Shown: positions 26,632-35,398, counted from the first letter of the stretch. The stretch is 64,000 nucleotides of DNA from Puia dinghuensis (GCF_014642875.1 NZ_BMJC01000001.1:1469335-1533334); one strand, 5' to 3'. The notes: generated by a model from the sequence alone, not told the origin. Numbers and translations are program-made.

Positions 26632-27591
26632 TTACATATAGCGGACAAAGCGGGTCGGAACCAGGAAATACTGTCCCTGGTTCTCGAAGAGTGTATAGTC
26701 GAGCCTTCGGGAGACCTCGTTGCCCAGCACCACCCGCGCCGGGACACTGACCCGGCGGCGGGCATTGATCCAGATCGCCGCCGGTCGGATGGTGATGATC
26801 GGCAGACCGCCCAGACCCGACAGGCTCCACTTACTCCCATTGAACTGCAGGCCGATGCGCAGGAATTCGAATTTGATCTGTTGTTGTTGGCCCCCATCGG
26901 TAAAGGTGTTCAGCAACCCGTTGACGATCGTCTGCCGGACGCCATTGATGTGGTTGGTTTTGAAGGTGGCATTGGCGGCAGTATAGTCGGAGGTGCTGGG
27001 TAGCTTCTTCAGCGCTGTGATCGCCGCGTTAAAGTCGTTGTTCGCAACGGCGGTGTACAGTTCTTTTCCTACGGCAGCAGCACCCGACCCCGCTGATTGG
27101 ACAAGCACATTGTAGGTGCTTTCATCGATGGTTGCCGGAAGCCCGATCTTCTTTAAAGCCTTTACCGTCTCGGGGCCGAAACCGCCGTCCGCCCCGTACT
27201 TCGGTAGGATGGACGCGCCATATTTGGCGATCAGGGCCTTTTGCAGCAGACGTACTATCTCCCCTTTCATGCCCTTTTTCAGCGGAAAATCGGAGCTATC
27301 GGAAGTCGTGGAAGCCTGCGACTGAACAGCAGCGGGGATAAGAGGTTGCGAACGGGACCGTTTGGCAGCCGCCTGCGAAGCAGAAGGAAGGAGTGCCGTG
27401 ATATCCGTCGAGTTTCCGCCGGACGAAGGCAGGAAAGCATCCATGTCGCTGCTCGTCCCGGCAGCACCCGCCTTCTTTTGCTGGATTTTCCGGTAGAATT
27501 GCCAGCCGAAATAACCCAGCACCCCAGCAGCACTCACCGCAATGGAGGTGAGGATCACTTTTTTGGTATGCTTTTTACGCGAGGATTCCAT
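26632..27591 (-). CDS. Membrane-anchored peptidoglycan-binding protein
   Basis: The 319-aa protein has a basic start, one membrane helix (ILTSIAVSAAGVLGYFGWQF), a Ser/Ala-rich linker, and a PG_binding_1-like domain at about 105-165 (LKKGMKGEIVRLLQKALI; GGFGPETVKALKKIGL). The remainder to the C-terminus is beta-rich and unrecognised, ending with YFLVPTRFVRYM. It lies 20 bp before the lysin-like gene. Together they look like a cell-wall recognition and cleavage pair of a virion or element. Confidence 0.65.
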   Translation of the reverse strand: MESSRKKHTKKVILTSIAVSAAGVLGYFGWQFYRKIQQKKAGAAGTSSDMDAFLPSSGGNSTDITALLPSASQAAAKRSRSQPLIPAAVQSQASTTSDSSDFPLKKGMKGEIVRLLQKALIAKYGASILPKYGADGGFGPETVKALKKIGLPATIDESTYNVLVQSAGSGAAAVGKELYTAVANNDFNAAITALKKLPSTSDYTAANATFKTNHINGVRQTIVNGLLNTFTDGGQQQQIKFEFLRIGLQFNGSKWSLSGLGGLPIITIRPAAIWINARRRVSVPARVVLGNEVSRRLDYTLFENQGQYFLVPTRFVRYM

Positions 27592-27594
27592 GAG

Positions 27595-28284
27595 CTATGC
27601 ATTAGGTTTATCGGTGATGATTTTCATGTACGAGGGATATTCCCAAAACTCCAGTTCACTGCGCAGATCGCTATCCAGCTCGTTACCATAGAGAGCTTTG
27701 TAGACAATGCCCAGCTGCCGATACGCCGCTTGCGTGGGAATCTCCATAAATACCGCTTTGATTGCCTTTTCATCCGTACCAGGGAAAATGCCATAAGTGA
27801 TATCAAAAGCCGCCTTCAACCGCTGCGCCCAGGATTGGTACTGCGCCAGGGTGAGCTGGGGGGTCCGCGCAGTACTCCCTCTCGCAGGCTTAGCCGAGAG
27901 AATAGCCAGCACTTCGTTGTACTCGGTGGTCTTGAGATCGCTTTTCAGGTCCAACATCAAACTCCGGTTATAGAGCCGCTGGTAAGAGTTAATCACCTTT
28001 TTAAAAGAGGCAATGCTGGGGATTGTCAGTATCACCTGCCGCAAGGCAGGCATGTCTTTTCCCGGCCAGCCGTTGTTTTCGAGAGCCATGCGGATCTGCT
28101 GGGCGAAAGCGGCCGGGTTGCCCTCTTCAAAGGTCTTTTTTTCCTCGGCGGTGGACACCGCTTTGCGGATCAGGCTGCGGCCGAGCAAAAAACTTCCGCC
28201 CACCACAACAAAGCCAAGCAGGGTGTATTGCAGCTTCTCTTTGAACGAAAACCCATCAGGAGGTGGAGCGGAAGTGGAGGGCAT
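27595..28284 (-). CDS. Membrane protein with annexin-like helical repeats
   Basis: The 229-aa protein has a proline-rich start, one membrane helix (YTLLGFVVVGGSFLLG), and at least two related helical segments: YQRLYNRSLMLDLKSDLKTT and YKALYGNELDSDLRSELEFW. The shared pattern Y-x-x-L-Y-x-x-x-L-x-x-D-L recalls annexin-type repeats. It precedes the peptidoglycan-binding gene by 3 bp. It could be a membrane-associated virion protein. The function is unknown. Confidence 0.55.
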   Translation of the reverse strand: MPSTSAPPPDGFSFKEKLQYTLLGFVVVGGSFLLGRSLIRKAVSTAEEKKTFEEGNPAAFAQQIRMALENNGWPGKDMPALRQVILTIPSIASFKKVINSYQRLYNRSLMLDLKSDLKTTEYNEVLAILSAKPARGSTARTPQLTLAQYQSWAQRLKAAFDITYGIFPGTDEKAIKAVFMEIPTQAAYRQLGIVYKALYGNELDSDLRSELEFWEYPSYMKIITDKPNA

Positions 28285-28327
28285 AGGGATCGGGTTAGGG
28301 TACGGACAACAAACGGGCGGTTAACGG

Positions 28328-28510
28328 TTATACTTTCAGGTACTTTTTAGCCAGCGCGGTTTTCACCGGGTCGTGTTTAATGATATAGGCTAACCGCGTG
28401 AGTTCGGTGTGGGTCAGGGCCGAGGCCAGGGTAGTGAGGGCCGTCATCTTCGCCTCGGCTTCTTTTTCACTGGCGGCTTCCAGCGTCAGGTCATACACAA
28501 ACTTTTTCAT
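28328..28510 (-). CDS. 60-aa hypothetical protein
   Basis: A small helical protein (MKKFVYDLTLEAASEKEAEA then ALTHTELTRLAYIIKHDPVK). It overlaps the upstream coiled-coil gene by 4 bp (ATGA), which supports translation. It has no membrane segment or known motif. Confidence 0.55.
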   Translation of the reverse strand: MKKFVYDLTLEAASEKEAEAKMTALTTLASALTHTELTRLAYIIKHDPVKTALAKKYLKV

Positions 28511-29337
28511 GGTTGGGGGTTTTTGATGGTGAGTAATTCGGCTACGGTGGACAGCGTTTCAGGGGCTTCGGCAAACCGGGCCAGTACCTGCATCACGGTT
28601 TCCAGCTCCGGCTGTTGGAAGGTGGCTTCCAATCGGCGGAGGGTATCGATGTAACGCAGTTGCTCCGGGGTGAGCCCTGCCCCCGGCTCGGACCTTTTGC
28701 GGAAGCTGGCCTCCGTCACCGGTTCGGCGGGCGAGGCTACGCTGGAATCAGCATTATCCTGCTCGATCAGCCCGGCCAGCGCCTCGCCGCCTGGGATGCG
28801 TTGCAGCAGCTGCGGATTGCGGCGCACGAATCCTTCCAGGATGATGGATACTACCTCGATCCCCTTGATCTGCTTTCGCTGCTGGCCAGCCTTTACCGCT
28901 TCCAGCTCCTGGCGAACACTGTCCGCCTCGCTCTCGGCTTCTTCGACCTGGGCGCGGGCTTCCTGCAACTGCTTGCGTAGGTCTTGCAGTTCATACTCCC
29001 GGTCGCGGGCGGCCAGCCTTTCGGCGACAATGGTGTCGATCTCGCCCAGGCCACCAAAGGATTTTTCCGGGCGGTCCGAACCGATCATGAAGCAATACTG
29101 GTCGTTGCGGGGAGACAGCCCGGAATTATAGACCAGGATACGCAGCTTGGCGGTGTCCTCGTCGATGTATTGTTCATAGCTGTCAAACTCGGCAACGTCT
29201 TCCGTTTTGGGTACGACCTTCAGGCTATCGACGAATATCTCATAGGGTCGGGCCTGTCCTTTGGTCGCCATATCTTCCAGGAAGCGCTTGATCTTGTCAA
29301 TTTTGAAGGAATCGAATTTTTGATGAATAACGGGCAT
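28507..29337 (-). CDS. Coiled-coil element protein (276 aa)
   Basis: An N-terminal globular part (residues of about 1-105) is followed by a long coiled coil (LQDLRKQLQEARAQVEEAES) and a helical C-terminal region (ELETVMQVLARFAEAPETL). It could be a structural or scaffolding protein of the particle-like module. It lies between small beta-rich genes and a 60-aa protein in one compact transcription unit. No family is recognised. Confidence 0.55.
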   Translation of the reverse strand: MPVIHQKFDSFKIDKIKRFLEDMATKGQARPYEIFVDSLKVVPKTEDVAEFDSYEQYIDEDTAKLRILVYNSGLSPRNDQYCFMIGSDRPEKSFGGLGEIDTIVAERLAARDREYELQDLRKQLQEARAQVEEAESEADSVRQELEAVKAGQQRKQIKGIEVVSIILEGFVRRNPQLLQRIPGGEALAGLIEQDNADSSVASPAEPVTEASFRKRSEPGAGLTPEQLRYIDTLRRLEATFQQPELETVMQVLARFAEAPETLSTVAELLTIKNPQP

Positions 29338-29339
29338 GG

Positions 29340-29654
29340 CTAATTAGCTTTTGGAATGACTTGGATAAACCGGACATGACTGGCAAAGACGGACAGGTTG
29401 GTGACCTGGATGTTGCCCTGGTGCTCGTATTGCAACTCGTTAGCACCGTCCTCGCTGGTATCAAAAATGCCGACGTCACTTTCTACCCGCACGCTTGCAG
29501 GCGGTTCCACCAGCAGGAACAGATCGGTATGGGCAGCCAGGTTGCGCTGTTCGCCCGGCTGCAACCGCAGGTGCCGGAACCGGAGATGGTAGTCCTCCCG
29601 GCATAGCTCGGCCATTCGTCTGGCAATGTATTCTATGGCTAGATCGGCGGTCAT
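29340..29654 (-). CDS. Beta-rich hypothetical protein (104 aa)
   Basis: The ATG at 29654 (MTADLAIEYIARRM) overlaps the upstream stop as ATGA, so it is preferred over a longer frame. After a short helix the protein is rich in predicted strands (LQPGEQRNLAAHTDLFLLVE; IQVTNLSVFASHVRFIQVIP). The pattern fits a small virion beta-sandwich. No family is recognised. Confidence 0.55.
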   Translation of the reverse strand: MTADLAIEYIARRMAELCREDYHLRFRHLRLQPGEQRNLAAHTDLFLLVEPPASVRVESDVGIFDTSEDGANELQYEHQGNIQVTNLSVFASHVRFIQVIPKAN

Positions 29655-30112
29655 GCGGCAGTTTTTTCGATCCACAGATAGATATGCACGAAATAGGCAT
29701 CATCGTCCGTTCGTTGGTTCCAGAAATACCCCTCGACAAAATCTGTATGGGGTAGGCTCAGCTCCCATTCCGCCTTTTTGCGGTTATGCGTCCATAGAGC
29801 GGGTGTCCAATTCCGAAAACCGATGTTCTCGTCCAAATGAATGTTCTTGTCCTTGACCAGATCGTCCTGGTAGAAAATCCCGCCGCAGCCCGGCGCTTGC
29901 AGCACCAATTTGCCAAACAGCTCGTTGGGCTGGAACTGAAAATGCGGATCGATAGGAGAAGGAGGAAGCCCTCTTTCCCCCTGGTCGGGGAGCATTCCCC
30001 ATTCCACGCCGATGATCCGTCTTAGGTTATGCGGCATCCGAATTTGGAAGTAGGCCTTTTGGCCTTGCCGGGTGACGGGTATCGTATAGGCGATGACTTC
30101 TTGCTGTTGCAT
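29651..30112 (-). CDS. Beta-rich hypothetical protein (153 aa), candidate virion protein
   Basis: A strand-rich sequence (AYTIPVTRQGQKAYFQIRMP; NELFGKLVLQAPGCGGIFYQ; AYFVHIYLWIEK) without signal peptide or membrane segment. Neighbouring genes on both sides are also beta-rich and tightly packed. It may be a minor capsid or spike protein of a tailless particle. The assignment is inference from composition and context. Confidence 0.5.
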   Translation of the reverse strand: MQQQEVIAYTIPVTRQGQKAYFQIRMPHNLRRIIGVEWGMLPDQGERGLPPSPIDPHFQFQPNELFGKLVLQAPGCGGIFYQDDLVKDKNIHLDENIGFRNWTPALWTHNRKKAEWELSLPHTDFVEGYFWNQRTDDDAYFVHIYLWIEKTAA

Positions 30113-30118
30113 ACGGTG

Positions 30119-30496
30119 TTATTCGGCGGTTTCACAATCCAGGTAGACCGTTACCCGGTAGGCGGTGAACGGGGCGGCATCGTAATTGGTATCGATATAG
30201 TCAATCTTTACCTGCCCGTTGCCCGGTGGTATACCGCCCAGGTTGTAATACCGGTCGTTTGGTGACACGTTGATCCCTGACATCAGCAGCTTGCTTTCAT
30301 ACTCCTGCGGGAAAATCTCTTCCTTGTTGATCTCTACGCGCTGCGATCCCCGGTAATACAAAAGGTCATCCCGGTCGGAGGTAAACAGCAAGCCATTTAT
30401 CCGGGTGATCGTTTTATCCAACTCAAAGGTTTGCGAGTAGCTGCCACCGGCGGCTACCACTTGCAGATCGAATCGTTTCTTTACGTGGGTATACAT
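30119..30496 (-). CDS. Beta-rich protein (125 aa), candidate jelly-roll virion protein
   Basis: The protein alternates strands and turns over its whole length (GGSYSQTFELDKTITRINGL; YNLGGIPPGNGQVKIDYIDT; YRVTVYLDCE). Its size and pattern fit a single jelly-roll or related sandwich. It sits six bases before the 153-aa gene start. No family is recognised. Confidence 0.5.
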   Translation of the reverse strand: MYTHVKKRFDLQVVAAGGSYSQTFELDKTITRINGLLFTSDRDDLLYYRGSQRVEINKEEIFPQEYESKLLMSGINVSPNDRYYNLGGIPPGNGQVKIDYIDTNYDAAPFTAYRVTVYLDCETAE

Positions 30497-30573
30497 GACG
30501 AAGCATTTAAAAGAGATGGGAGACCTTACGGGGTCAGCCCACCGTATGTGCGAACCATGACAAACACAAACTA

Positions 30574-31293
30574 TTACGGGGTCGTGATCGTTCCATGAAG
30601 CCCCGCATACAAATAGGTATTGTTGGGGATGCCGTTCATGGTGCCGAGCTGTACCGTGAGCTCGATCAGGATATCGTCCAGGATCAACCGGGGATTGGCC
30701 AGCTTGTAGTACCCCTGCGGTACATTGTGGTAGCTGGACGTCTTGAAGACCGCGTTACTGGTCTCCGGAAATATCTGTTTCTTATTTGCCTTAAGGTCGG
30801 TTTCACCGGTGGCCAGTGCGGGAAAGCCTTCCAGACCGGTGTAGTTGGTGGACATGATATTATCTACCGTTTGGTCCACGGAGCTACCGGCCAGCAGTAT
30901 CACTCCGCTGACCAGCAGCGCCTGGTTCTTCGGCAGCTTGGCGTTGGAGATATTACGCAGGCCGATCTGTTTATCGTCCTGGGTCTCGAACATTTTGATC
31001 GTTTTGGAATTGACGATCTTAATGGAATAGATGATCGTGTCGGCCAGCCGCAGGTCGCCCTTTGCCAGCCCATCCTTGATATAGGAGGGTAATTCCGCGA
31101 AATGCTTTTCCATTTCGGCGCGGGAGCCCCGGCTGGGCATCCCGGTGCTGGACAGCTTGTTGATCGTTCGCTGCCGCCGAATGGGGTTCATTTTGCGCAA
31201 GGCCCCCAGCAGCTCGTTATTGTCGGTAGCATCCAGCCCGATCAACGCACCCGCGTTGTTGTAATCCTCGATGCCTTCCAGAAGAGGTATCAT
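30574..31293 (-). CDS. Hypothetical protein (239 aa), candidate major capsid protein
   Basis: A helical N-terminus (about 1-75) precedes a strand-rich body (IIYSIKIVNSKTIKMFETQD; LPKNQALLVSGVILLAGSS; ILIELTVQLGTMNGIPNNTY). It is the largest beta-rich soluble protein in the block and lies in the middle of it. This makes it my best guess for a capsid protein of a tailless particle, but no sequence signature proves that. Confidence 0.45.
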   Translation of the reverse strand: MIPLLEGIEDYNNAGALIGLDATDNNELLGALRKMNPIRRQRTINKLSSTGMPSRGSRAEMEKHFAELPSYIKDGLAKGDLRLADTIIYSIKIVNSKTIKMFETQDDKQIGLRNISNAKLPKNQALLVSGVILLAGSSVDQTVDNIMSTNYTGLEGFPALATGETDLKANKKQIFPETSNAVFKTSSYHNVPQGYYKLANPRLILDDILIELTVQLGTMNGIPNNTYLYAGLHGTITTP

Positions 31294-31347
31294 ACTATTT
31301 GTTTTCGTAGGGTGAAAAATGTGATTAGAGAAAAGTACAGCCCGTCA

Positions 31348-32046
31348 TCAATAAAGCCTGTCATCGATGTCGCCCACCGCGTTCTCGGGCAGCTCGCCCG
31401 TTACCTCCGGCAGGTCGCCTGCTACTTCCGGAAGTTCGCCGGTGGTTTCGGGTAATTCTCCCGATATCTCCGGCAGCTCACCAGCCGGCCCCTGGAATTC
31501 CAGCGCGCTCTCGGCCAGCTGGTTCTCGATCTCGCTCAGGGCGGCCAGATCACCGCTTAGGGCATCGGGATAGGTGAAGTACTGCACGTCCCCGATACCT
31601 GCCGTTCCCTGGGGCAGCGCGGCGGGCTTTTTCTTGAGGAACTTATCGAGGTAAAACTTCTGCGAAAAGGAATCTTTGTAGGCCAGCAGGCGGTCCTTGA
31701 TCCCGTCGAAACCATCCAGCCCGCTGGTCGTGCCCTGGCTGCTGGACTGGAAGCCATTGGAGGCCATCATGCCTACGCCGAGCAGCTGGACAATACGGTT
31801 ATTGGTGAAGTGTCCGGCGCCGGTGACCAGGATGCCGACCAGCAGGGAGGACTTGCCGATGGCAGCTCCCGCCAGTCCGCCCCCTACCACACCGACCAGG
31901 AGGTCCTTGCCGGTTTCCACCGCCGTTTGGATCATGCGTTTGTCCGTTGGAGCGGTGTGGTCCACGCCATGAAACCCGTAGTGATGATGGTGTTTGCCTT
32001 TTTTGCCGGTGGCATGCCCGGTGGTATTTTTTCGTTTCTTAGCCAT
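31348..32046 (-). CDS. Membrane protein with His-rich N-terminus and ELPE repeats
   Basis: The 232-aa protein has a basic, His-rich N-terminus (KKGKHHHHYGFHGVDH), one or two glycine-rich membrane helices (LLVGVVGGGLAGAAIG; SLLVGILVTGAGHF) and a C-terminal array of about six imperfect 7-residue repeats of the form G-E/D-L-P-E-x-x. The repeats are acidic and extended, the N-terminus basic, so it might bridge a membrane and nucleic acid or another virion protein. No family is recognised. Confidence 0.6.
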   Translation of the reverse strand: MAKKRKNTTGHATGKKGKHHHHYGFHGVDHTAPTDKRMIQTAVETGKDLLVGVVGGGLAGAAIGKSSLLVGILVTGAGHFTNNRIVQLLGVGMMASNGFQSSSQGTTSGLDGFDGIKDRLLAYKDSFSQKFYLDKFLKKKPAALPQGTAGIGDVQYFTYPDALSGDLAALSEIENQLAESALEFQGPAGELPEISGELPETTGELPEVAGDLPEVTGELPENAVGDIDDRLY

Positions 32047-32080
32047 ATACTCTTTTTTGATTGTGGGAAATAGGGGCAGC

Positions 32081-33850
32081 TCAGAGCAGCGCCACGGATC
32101 GTTTAGCAGGCATCTTTTTTTTCTTTTTCGTTTTGCGGGGAGTGCGCTTGTGCTGGCCTGGCACCCCGGAAAGCGGGGGACTGGCCCGGTGTGGCGTTGG
32201 CTTCAGCATATGGTAACCGATCGCCAGTAACGTGATCCCGCCCACGCCGATCGCTACCGGCTTTAGCCAGCTTTTGTTCTGTTGCCAGAAACTGCCGGTG
32301 GCCGGCGGTGTGCTGGCCGGAAGGGCCGGGAGGCGGGCTGCGGCAGCAGGGATCACGGGGGTAGTAACTGCGGCCGAAGTAACAGGCTCAGCGGTCGCCG
32401 CACTCGTATCATCGGCTTCGGCCGAAGAAGCGGCCGTATCCCCGGAGCTCTCGCCTCCATCCGAACCGGTGTCCACCGTCGAGGCGGTCGTCCGCTTTTT
32501 CATCGCTGCTGCAGATGCAGGGCCGCTGCCGGCATCGGAAGGGGCAGCAGCGGTGTCCGTGGCTGTTTCTGATCCGCCCGCAGCGGGTGTCACGGGGTCA
32601 GTACTGCTCCCACCAGGGTCCCCTTGTTTATCGCCGGTATCATCCGCCGAAGTATCCGTGCTCCCACCCTGGCTCTTCCCGCCGCCGAAAATGCCACCCA
32701 CTTTCTTTAGCGCAGCGACCAATTTGACGATAACGCCCGATGCCGCGGTGATTGAGGCGAGCGTCACCGGTTCACCCAACGCCCCAAACCCTTTAAAGCC
32801 CTGGTAGCTCCGCTCGTTCTCACTGTAATAGATGTCCGGGCCTAATAGCTGTTCCAACGGAGTGCCCACGCCCATGCGGTCGATGTCGCCGAAATCCAGG
32901 GACCCCAGACCCGCCAGGACCGCCTTATCCTTATTGCCCTTGCCCTTCAGGATCGCTTTTTTCAGGTTGTTCAGTTTGCCACCTGCGCCGTAAAATATTT
33001 TTTCCAGGGAAGTCCGGACTTTGACCAGCCCATGCAGCTTTTGGGCGCTGATGCCCTTCGCGGCAGCCTGCGCCGGTGTCATGTAGCTCCATCGAAGTTG
33101 TTTGGCAACGCCGCCGATGTTTAGTTTCATCGAGGCCAGCAGCCCGTTACGGAGCAGGATCGTCGCCGGGTTAAACCTATTGACAACATTGAGGACTTTT
33201 TTGAGATTCACCTTTAGCCGGAATTTGCCCAGCTCACCGATCTCACCGGTGTACCCCGGCGGATATTTATCCTGATCTCCCATTCCGGAAACCGGGTCAT
33301 CGATGCCATTTAAAAATTGCAAGTCCATAGGAAAATCTTTTTTTGCTGAATACGGAACTTCATAGTTGAAATCATTGGTCACGCAGTCGATGATGATCTC
33401 CCCCGAAGCCACTGGCACGACCGGATAGATGTGCTGGAAGAAATCCTGCCGGTACTTGGTGATCCGCAAGAGATGGGGAATGCCCAGGTTGAGAAGGATC
33501 GTAGAAATGAACACCGAATAACAGTCACAATCTACCCCTCGTCGTCGGTCGTGCCAGGCCCGGGCGGGACTGCGGATCTGCTCGAAGCCTTTTTTGTCTT
33601 TCTCATATTGGATGTGGTGGTACACGAAATCCCAAATATTGGAACAGGTGTCATACCTCGAACGGCCTTTCAATTGTTCCGCGATGGCCCGGGTCTGGTC
33701 AAGGTGCCTATACACGACCTTGGGAATGAACGCTACCGTATCTTCCAGTGAGGCGTTTTCCCGGACGGTATAGACACCTCCCTCCGCCCGTGGGAAAAAC
33801 CGGTCGTAGGCAAGACCATCTTGGATGACCCTTTTGTGTGTTGCTTCCAT
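32081..33850 (-). CDS. Transglutaminase-like enzyme with C-terminal membrane anchor
   Basis: The 589-aa protein has a transglutaminase-like fold at about 60-200: catalytic-type Cys in GVDCDCYSVF, His in FFQHIYPVV and Asp in EIIIDCVTND. The middle is helical. A long Ala/Ser/Thr/Asp low-complexity linker (about 395-525) leads to one membrane helix (VAIGVGGITLLAIGYHML) and a Lys-rich tail. It could be a protease, cross-linker or peptidoglycan-active enzyme on the virion or cell surface. It is the largest protein of the membrane block. Confidence 0.65.
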   Translation of the reverse strand: MEATHKRVIQDGLAYDRFFPRAEGGVYTVRENASLEDTVAFIPKVVYRHLDQTRAIAEQLKGRSRYDTCSNIWDFVYHHIQYEKDKKGFEQIRSPARAWHDRRRGVDCDCYSVFISTILLNLGIPHLLRITKYRQDFFQHIYPVVPVASGEIIIDCVTNDFNYEVPYSAKKDFPMDLQFLNGIDDPVSGMGDQDKYPPGYTGEIGELGKFRLKVNLKKVLNVVNRFNPATILLRNGLLASMKLNIGGVAKQLRWSYMTPAQAAAKGISAQKLHGLVKVRTSLEKIFYGAGGKLNNLKKAILKGKGNKDKAVLAGLGSLDFGDIDRMGVGTPLEQLLGPDIYYSENERSYQGFKGFGALGEPVTLASITAASGVIVKLVAALKKVGGIFGGGKSQGGSTDTSADDTGDKQGDPGGSSTDPVTPAAGGSETATDTAAAPSDAGSGPASAAAMKKRTTASTVDTGSDGGESSGDTAASSAEADDTSAATAEPVTSAAVTTPVIPAAAARLPALPASTPPATGSFWQQNKSWLKPVAIGVGGITLLAIGYHMLKPTPHRASPPLSGVPGQHKRTPRKTKKKKKMPAKRSVALL

Positions 33851-33879
33851 GAGGTACGGATTAAGGGGTTTTTCTAGGG

Positions 33880-34353
33880 CTAATTTTTTAAGTCGATCTC
33901 CTGGGTGTCCGTATAGTCCAGCCGTTTCCAGCCCAGATCAACGACCGTCGCGGTTTTTACGATGATCTTGACCGGTTGCTTGTTTTGGAGGAAGCTGAGC
34001 AGGCCGGATGCCACGGATAATACCCCGGACAGCGGAATCTCGATCAGTATCTTTTGAATATTCACCTCACTATAGGCGTTAATGGTGATATTCTGGTTGA
34101 CGACCTTCGAGCTGCCCAGCAGCGAATCCTTATACAGCAGCGTGACGAAGGGAAACTTGATCGAAAACCCCGAATCACTCGGATTTTTGATCTGAACGTC
34201 CGTTCGTAGTACCACTCCCGTAAGGCCGATGGACTGTACGCTTACCTGGGGCGTGATGATCAGGTTGGCCTTCATCCGGGCTAACCGCCTACCATAGTAG
34301 ACGAGAACCCCGCAACCGGCAGCCGCCAGCGCTATTTTCTTCCAGTCGCTCAT
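33880..34353 (-). CDS. LEA14-like membrane-anchored beta-sandwich protein
   Basis: The 157-aa protein has an N-terminal membrane helix (IALAAAGCGVLVYYG) and a domain with the pattern of late-embryogenesis-abundant type 2 proteins (LTGVVLRTDVQIKNPSDSGF; VNQNITINAYSEVNIQKILI). The fold is a fibronectin-like sandwich. In this cluster it may be a structural protein of a membrane-containing particle. Its start overlaps the preceding gene by 4 bp. Confidence 0.6.
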   Translation of the reverse strand: MSDWKKIALAAAGCGVLVYYGRRLARMKANLIITPQVSVQSIGLTGVVLRTDVQIKNPSDSGFSIKFPFVTLLYKDSLLGSSKVVNQNITINAYSEVNIQKILIEIPLSGVLSVASGLLSFLQNKQPVKIIVKTATVVDLGWKRLDYTDTQEIDLKN

Positions 34354-34541
34354 TGCTTTTTCTGTCTGGTTCGTTCAATACGGTCAGCGGCTAGTTTATA
34401 AGCCAGCCAGATGCCGCCGCCGATGGCCGCTTTCAGGGCATAGCCTGCTATACCTGCCCAATCCAGGTTAGCCATGAGTATGCAGCCGGCGAGTAGCACA
34501 TTGCTCGATAACTTATCCATTTGAATGCTTTCTGTTTTCAT
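34350..34541 (-). CDS. 63-aa membrane protein
   Basis: The ATG at 34541 (MKTESIQMDKLSSN) gives a protein with two hydrophobic segments (VLLAGCILMANLDWAG; YALKAAIGGGIWLAYKL) and a basic C-terminus (RIERTRQKKQ). A longer frame to 34691 would overlap the HTH gene upstream and is rejected. It overlaps the next gene by ATGA. Another small membrane component of the block. Confidence 0.55.
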   Translation of the reverse strand: MKTESIQMDKLSSNVLLAGCILMANLDWAGIAGYALKAAIGGGIWLAYKLAADRIERTRQKKQ

Positions 34542-34584
34542 ACGTGAACGATTGATGGTTGAAAGGGCGGTCCAAATACCCGGA

Positions 34585-34836
34585 TTAGCCGCCCCTGGCA
34601 AGGGAACCTGCCTCGGCGAAATGGGGTCTGCCAAAGGTCTCCAGCATGCACTCCACCTGGATGGCCGTGTAGTAGTTCCCTTCCTTCTCACCGATGGCGG
34701 CGGAATGGGTATCGATCCAATGGCGCATAGTTCGATAGCTCACGTCGAAGATGGCGCAGAGATCGATGATCCGGTAGGGCTTCACGATCAGGCGGCCACC
34801 TTCATCGAAGTATTGTTTTGGTTTTCGCTGGCTCAT
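34585..34836 (-). CDS. Small HTH DNA-binding protein, paralogue 1 (83 aa)
   Basis: From ATG 34836 (MSQRKPKQYFDEGG) the protein has VKPYRIIDLCAIFDVSYRTM followed by RHWIDTHSAAIGEKEG and YYTAIQVECMLETFGRP, a MerR/excisionase-like helix-turn-helix. The same motif order occurs in the protein at 35713-35919, so the two are paralogues. It probably regulates element transcription or recombination. It starts 4 bp after the end of the 185-aa gene upstream. Confidence 0.6.
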   Translation of the reverse strand: MSQRKPKQYFDEGGRLIVKPYRIIDLCAIFDVSYRTMRHWIDTHSAAIGEKEGNYYTAIQVECMLETFGRPHFAEAGSLARGG

Positions 34837-34840
34837 GGGA

Positions 34841-35398
34841 TCAGATTGTAAAGAGAAAATTGGCGGCAAAGACCTGGAAGGCTTCGAGCGCGCCCGGCAC
34901 CTGCCTGTCGGAGAAATACCCTTTCCAGTAATGGTAGTTCTTGCCGGTCGGTTCTTCGCTAAATTCCAGTACCGCTTCAGCCAGGGCTCTCAGTTCCCGG
35001 AAGTATTGCGGAAGCGACTCCCGGACCGTTTTGATCTGCTCGTACCCGGATTTGGTAATGGCGAAGCCTGATTTGTTGCGCCTGTCCAGCCAGACAGAAG
35101 GCAGCGGCAGCCGATCCATGTACCCGGCAAAAAGCACCTGGGCGAGAACGATCCGCTGGCAGAAGGCCAGGAAGGCTTTGCGGGAATCTTTAGATTGCGA
35201 TAAGTACTCCTTGATCTTCTCCTTGGCGGCATCGATCTCTTTGGTAGAAAAGGGGGTGCTGTTCCAGAGGCAGGAGGAAGCAAACAGCCAGGCCGTGTTT
35301 GCCAGGGCAGCAGGGCCGGAGGCGTCCTTTTTGAAGCCCTTGATGGAACGCAGGGCGGCACGGTAGGTTTTTCCGATGCGGGAATAATGGGATTGCAT
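34841..35398 (-). CDS. Hypothetical helical protein (185 aa)
   Basis: The protein is largely helical (KEIDAAKEKIKEYLSQSKDS; QYFRELRALAEAVLEFSEE) with aromatic-rich segments (FLAFCQRIVLAQVLFAGYMD). It has no signal peptide. It is the first gene of the long minus-strand unit downstream of the early-type HTH genes. No family is recognised. Confidence 0.55.
   Translation of the reverse strand: MQSHYSRIGKTYRAALRSIKGFKKDASGPAALANTAWLFASSCLWNSTPFSTKEIDAAKEKIKEYLSQSKDSRKAFLAFCQRIVLAQVLFAGYMDRLPLPSVWLDRRNKSGFAITKSGYEQIKTVRESLPQYFRELRALAEAVLEFSEEPTGKNYHYWKGYFSDRQVPGALEAFQVFAANFLFTI

Noticed and set aside
26612-26830. Longer N-terminus for the lysin-like protein
   Set aside because: The extra ~73 residues overlap the end of the PG-binding gene in another frame and are Pro/Gly-rich shadow sequence. 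The start at 26611 is sound.
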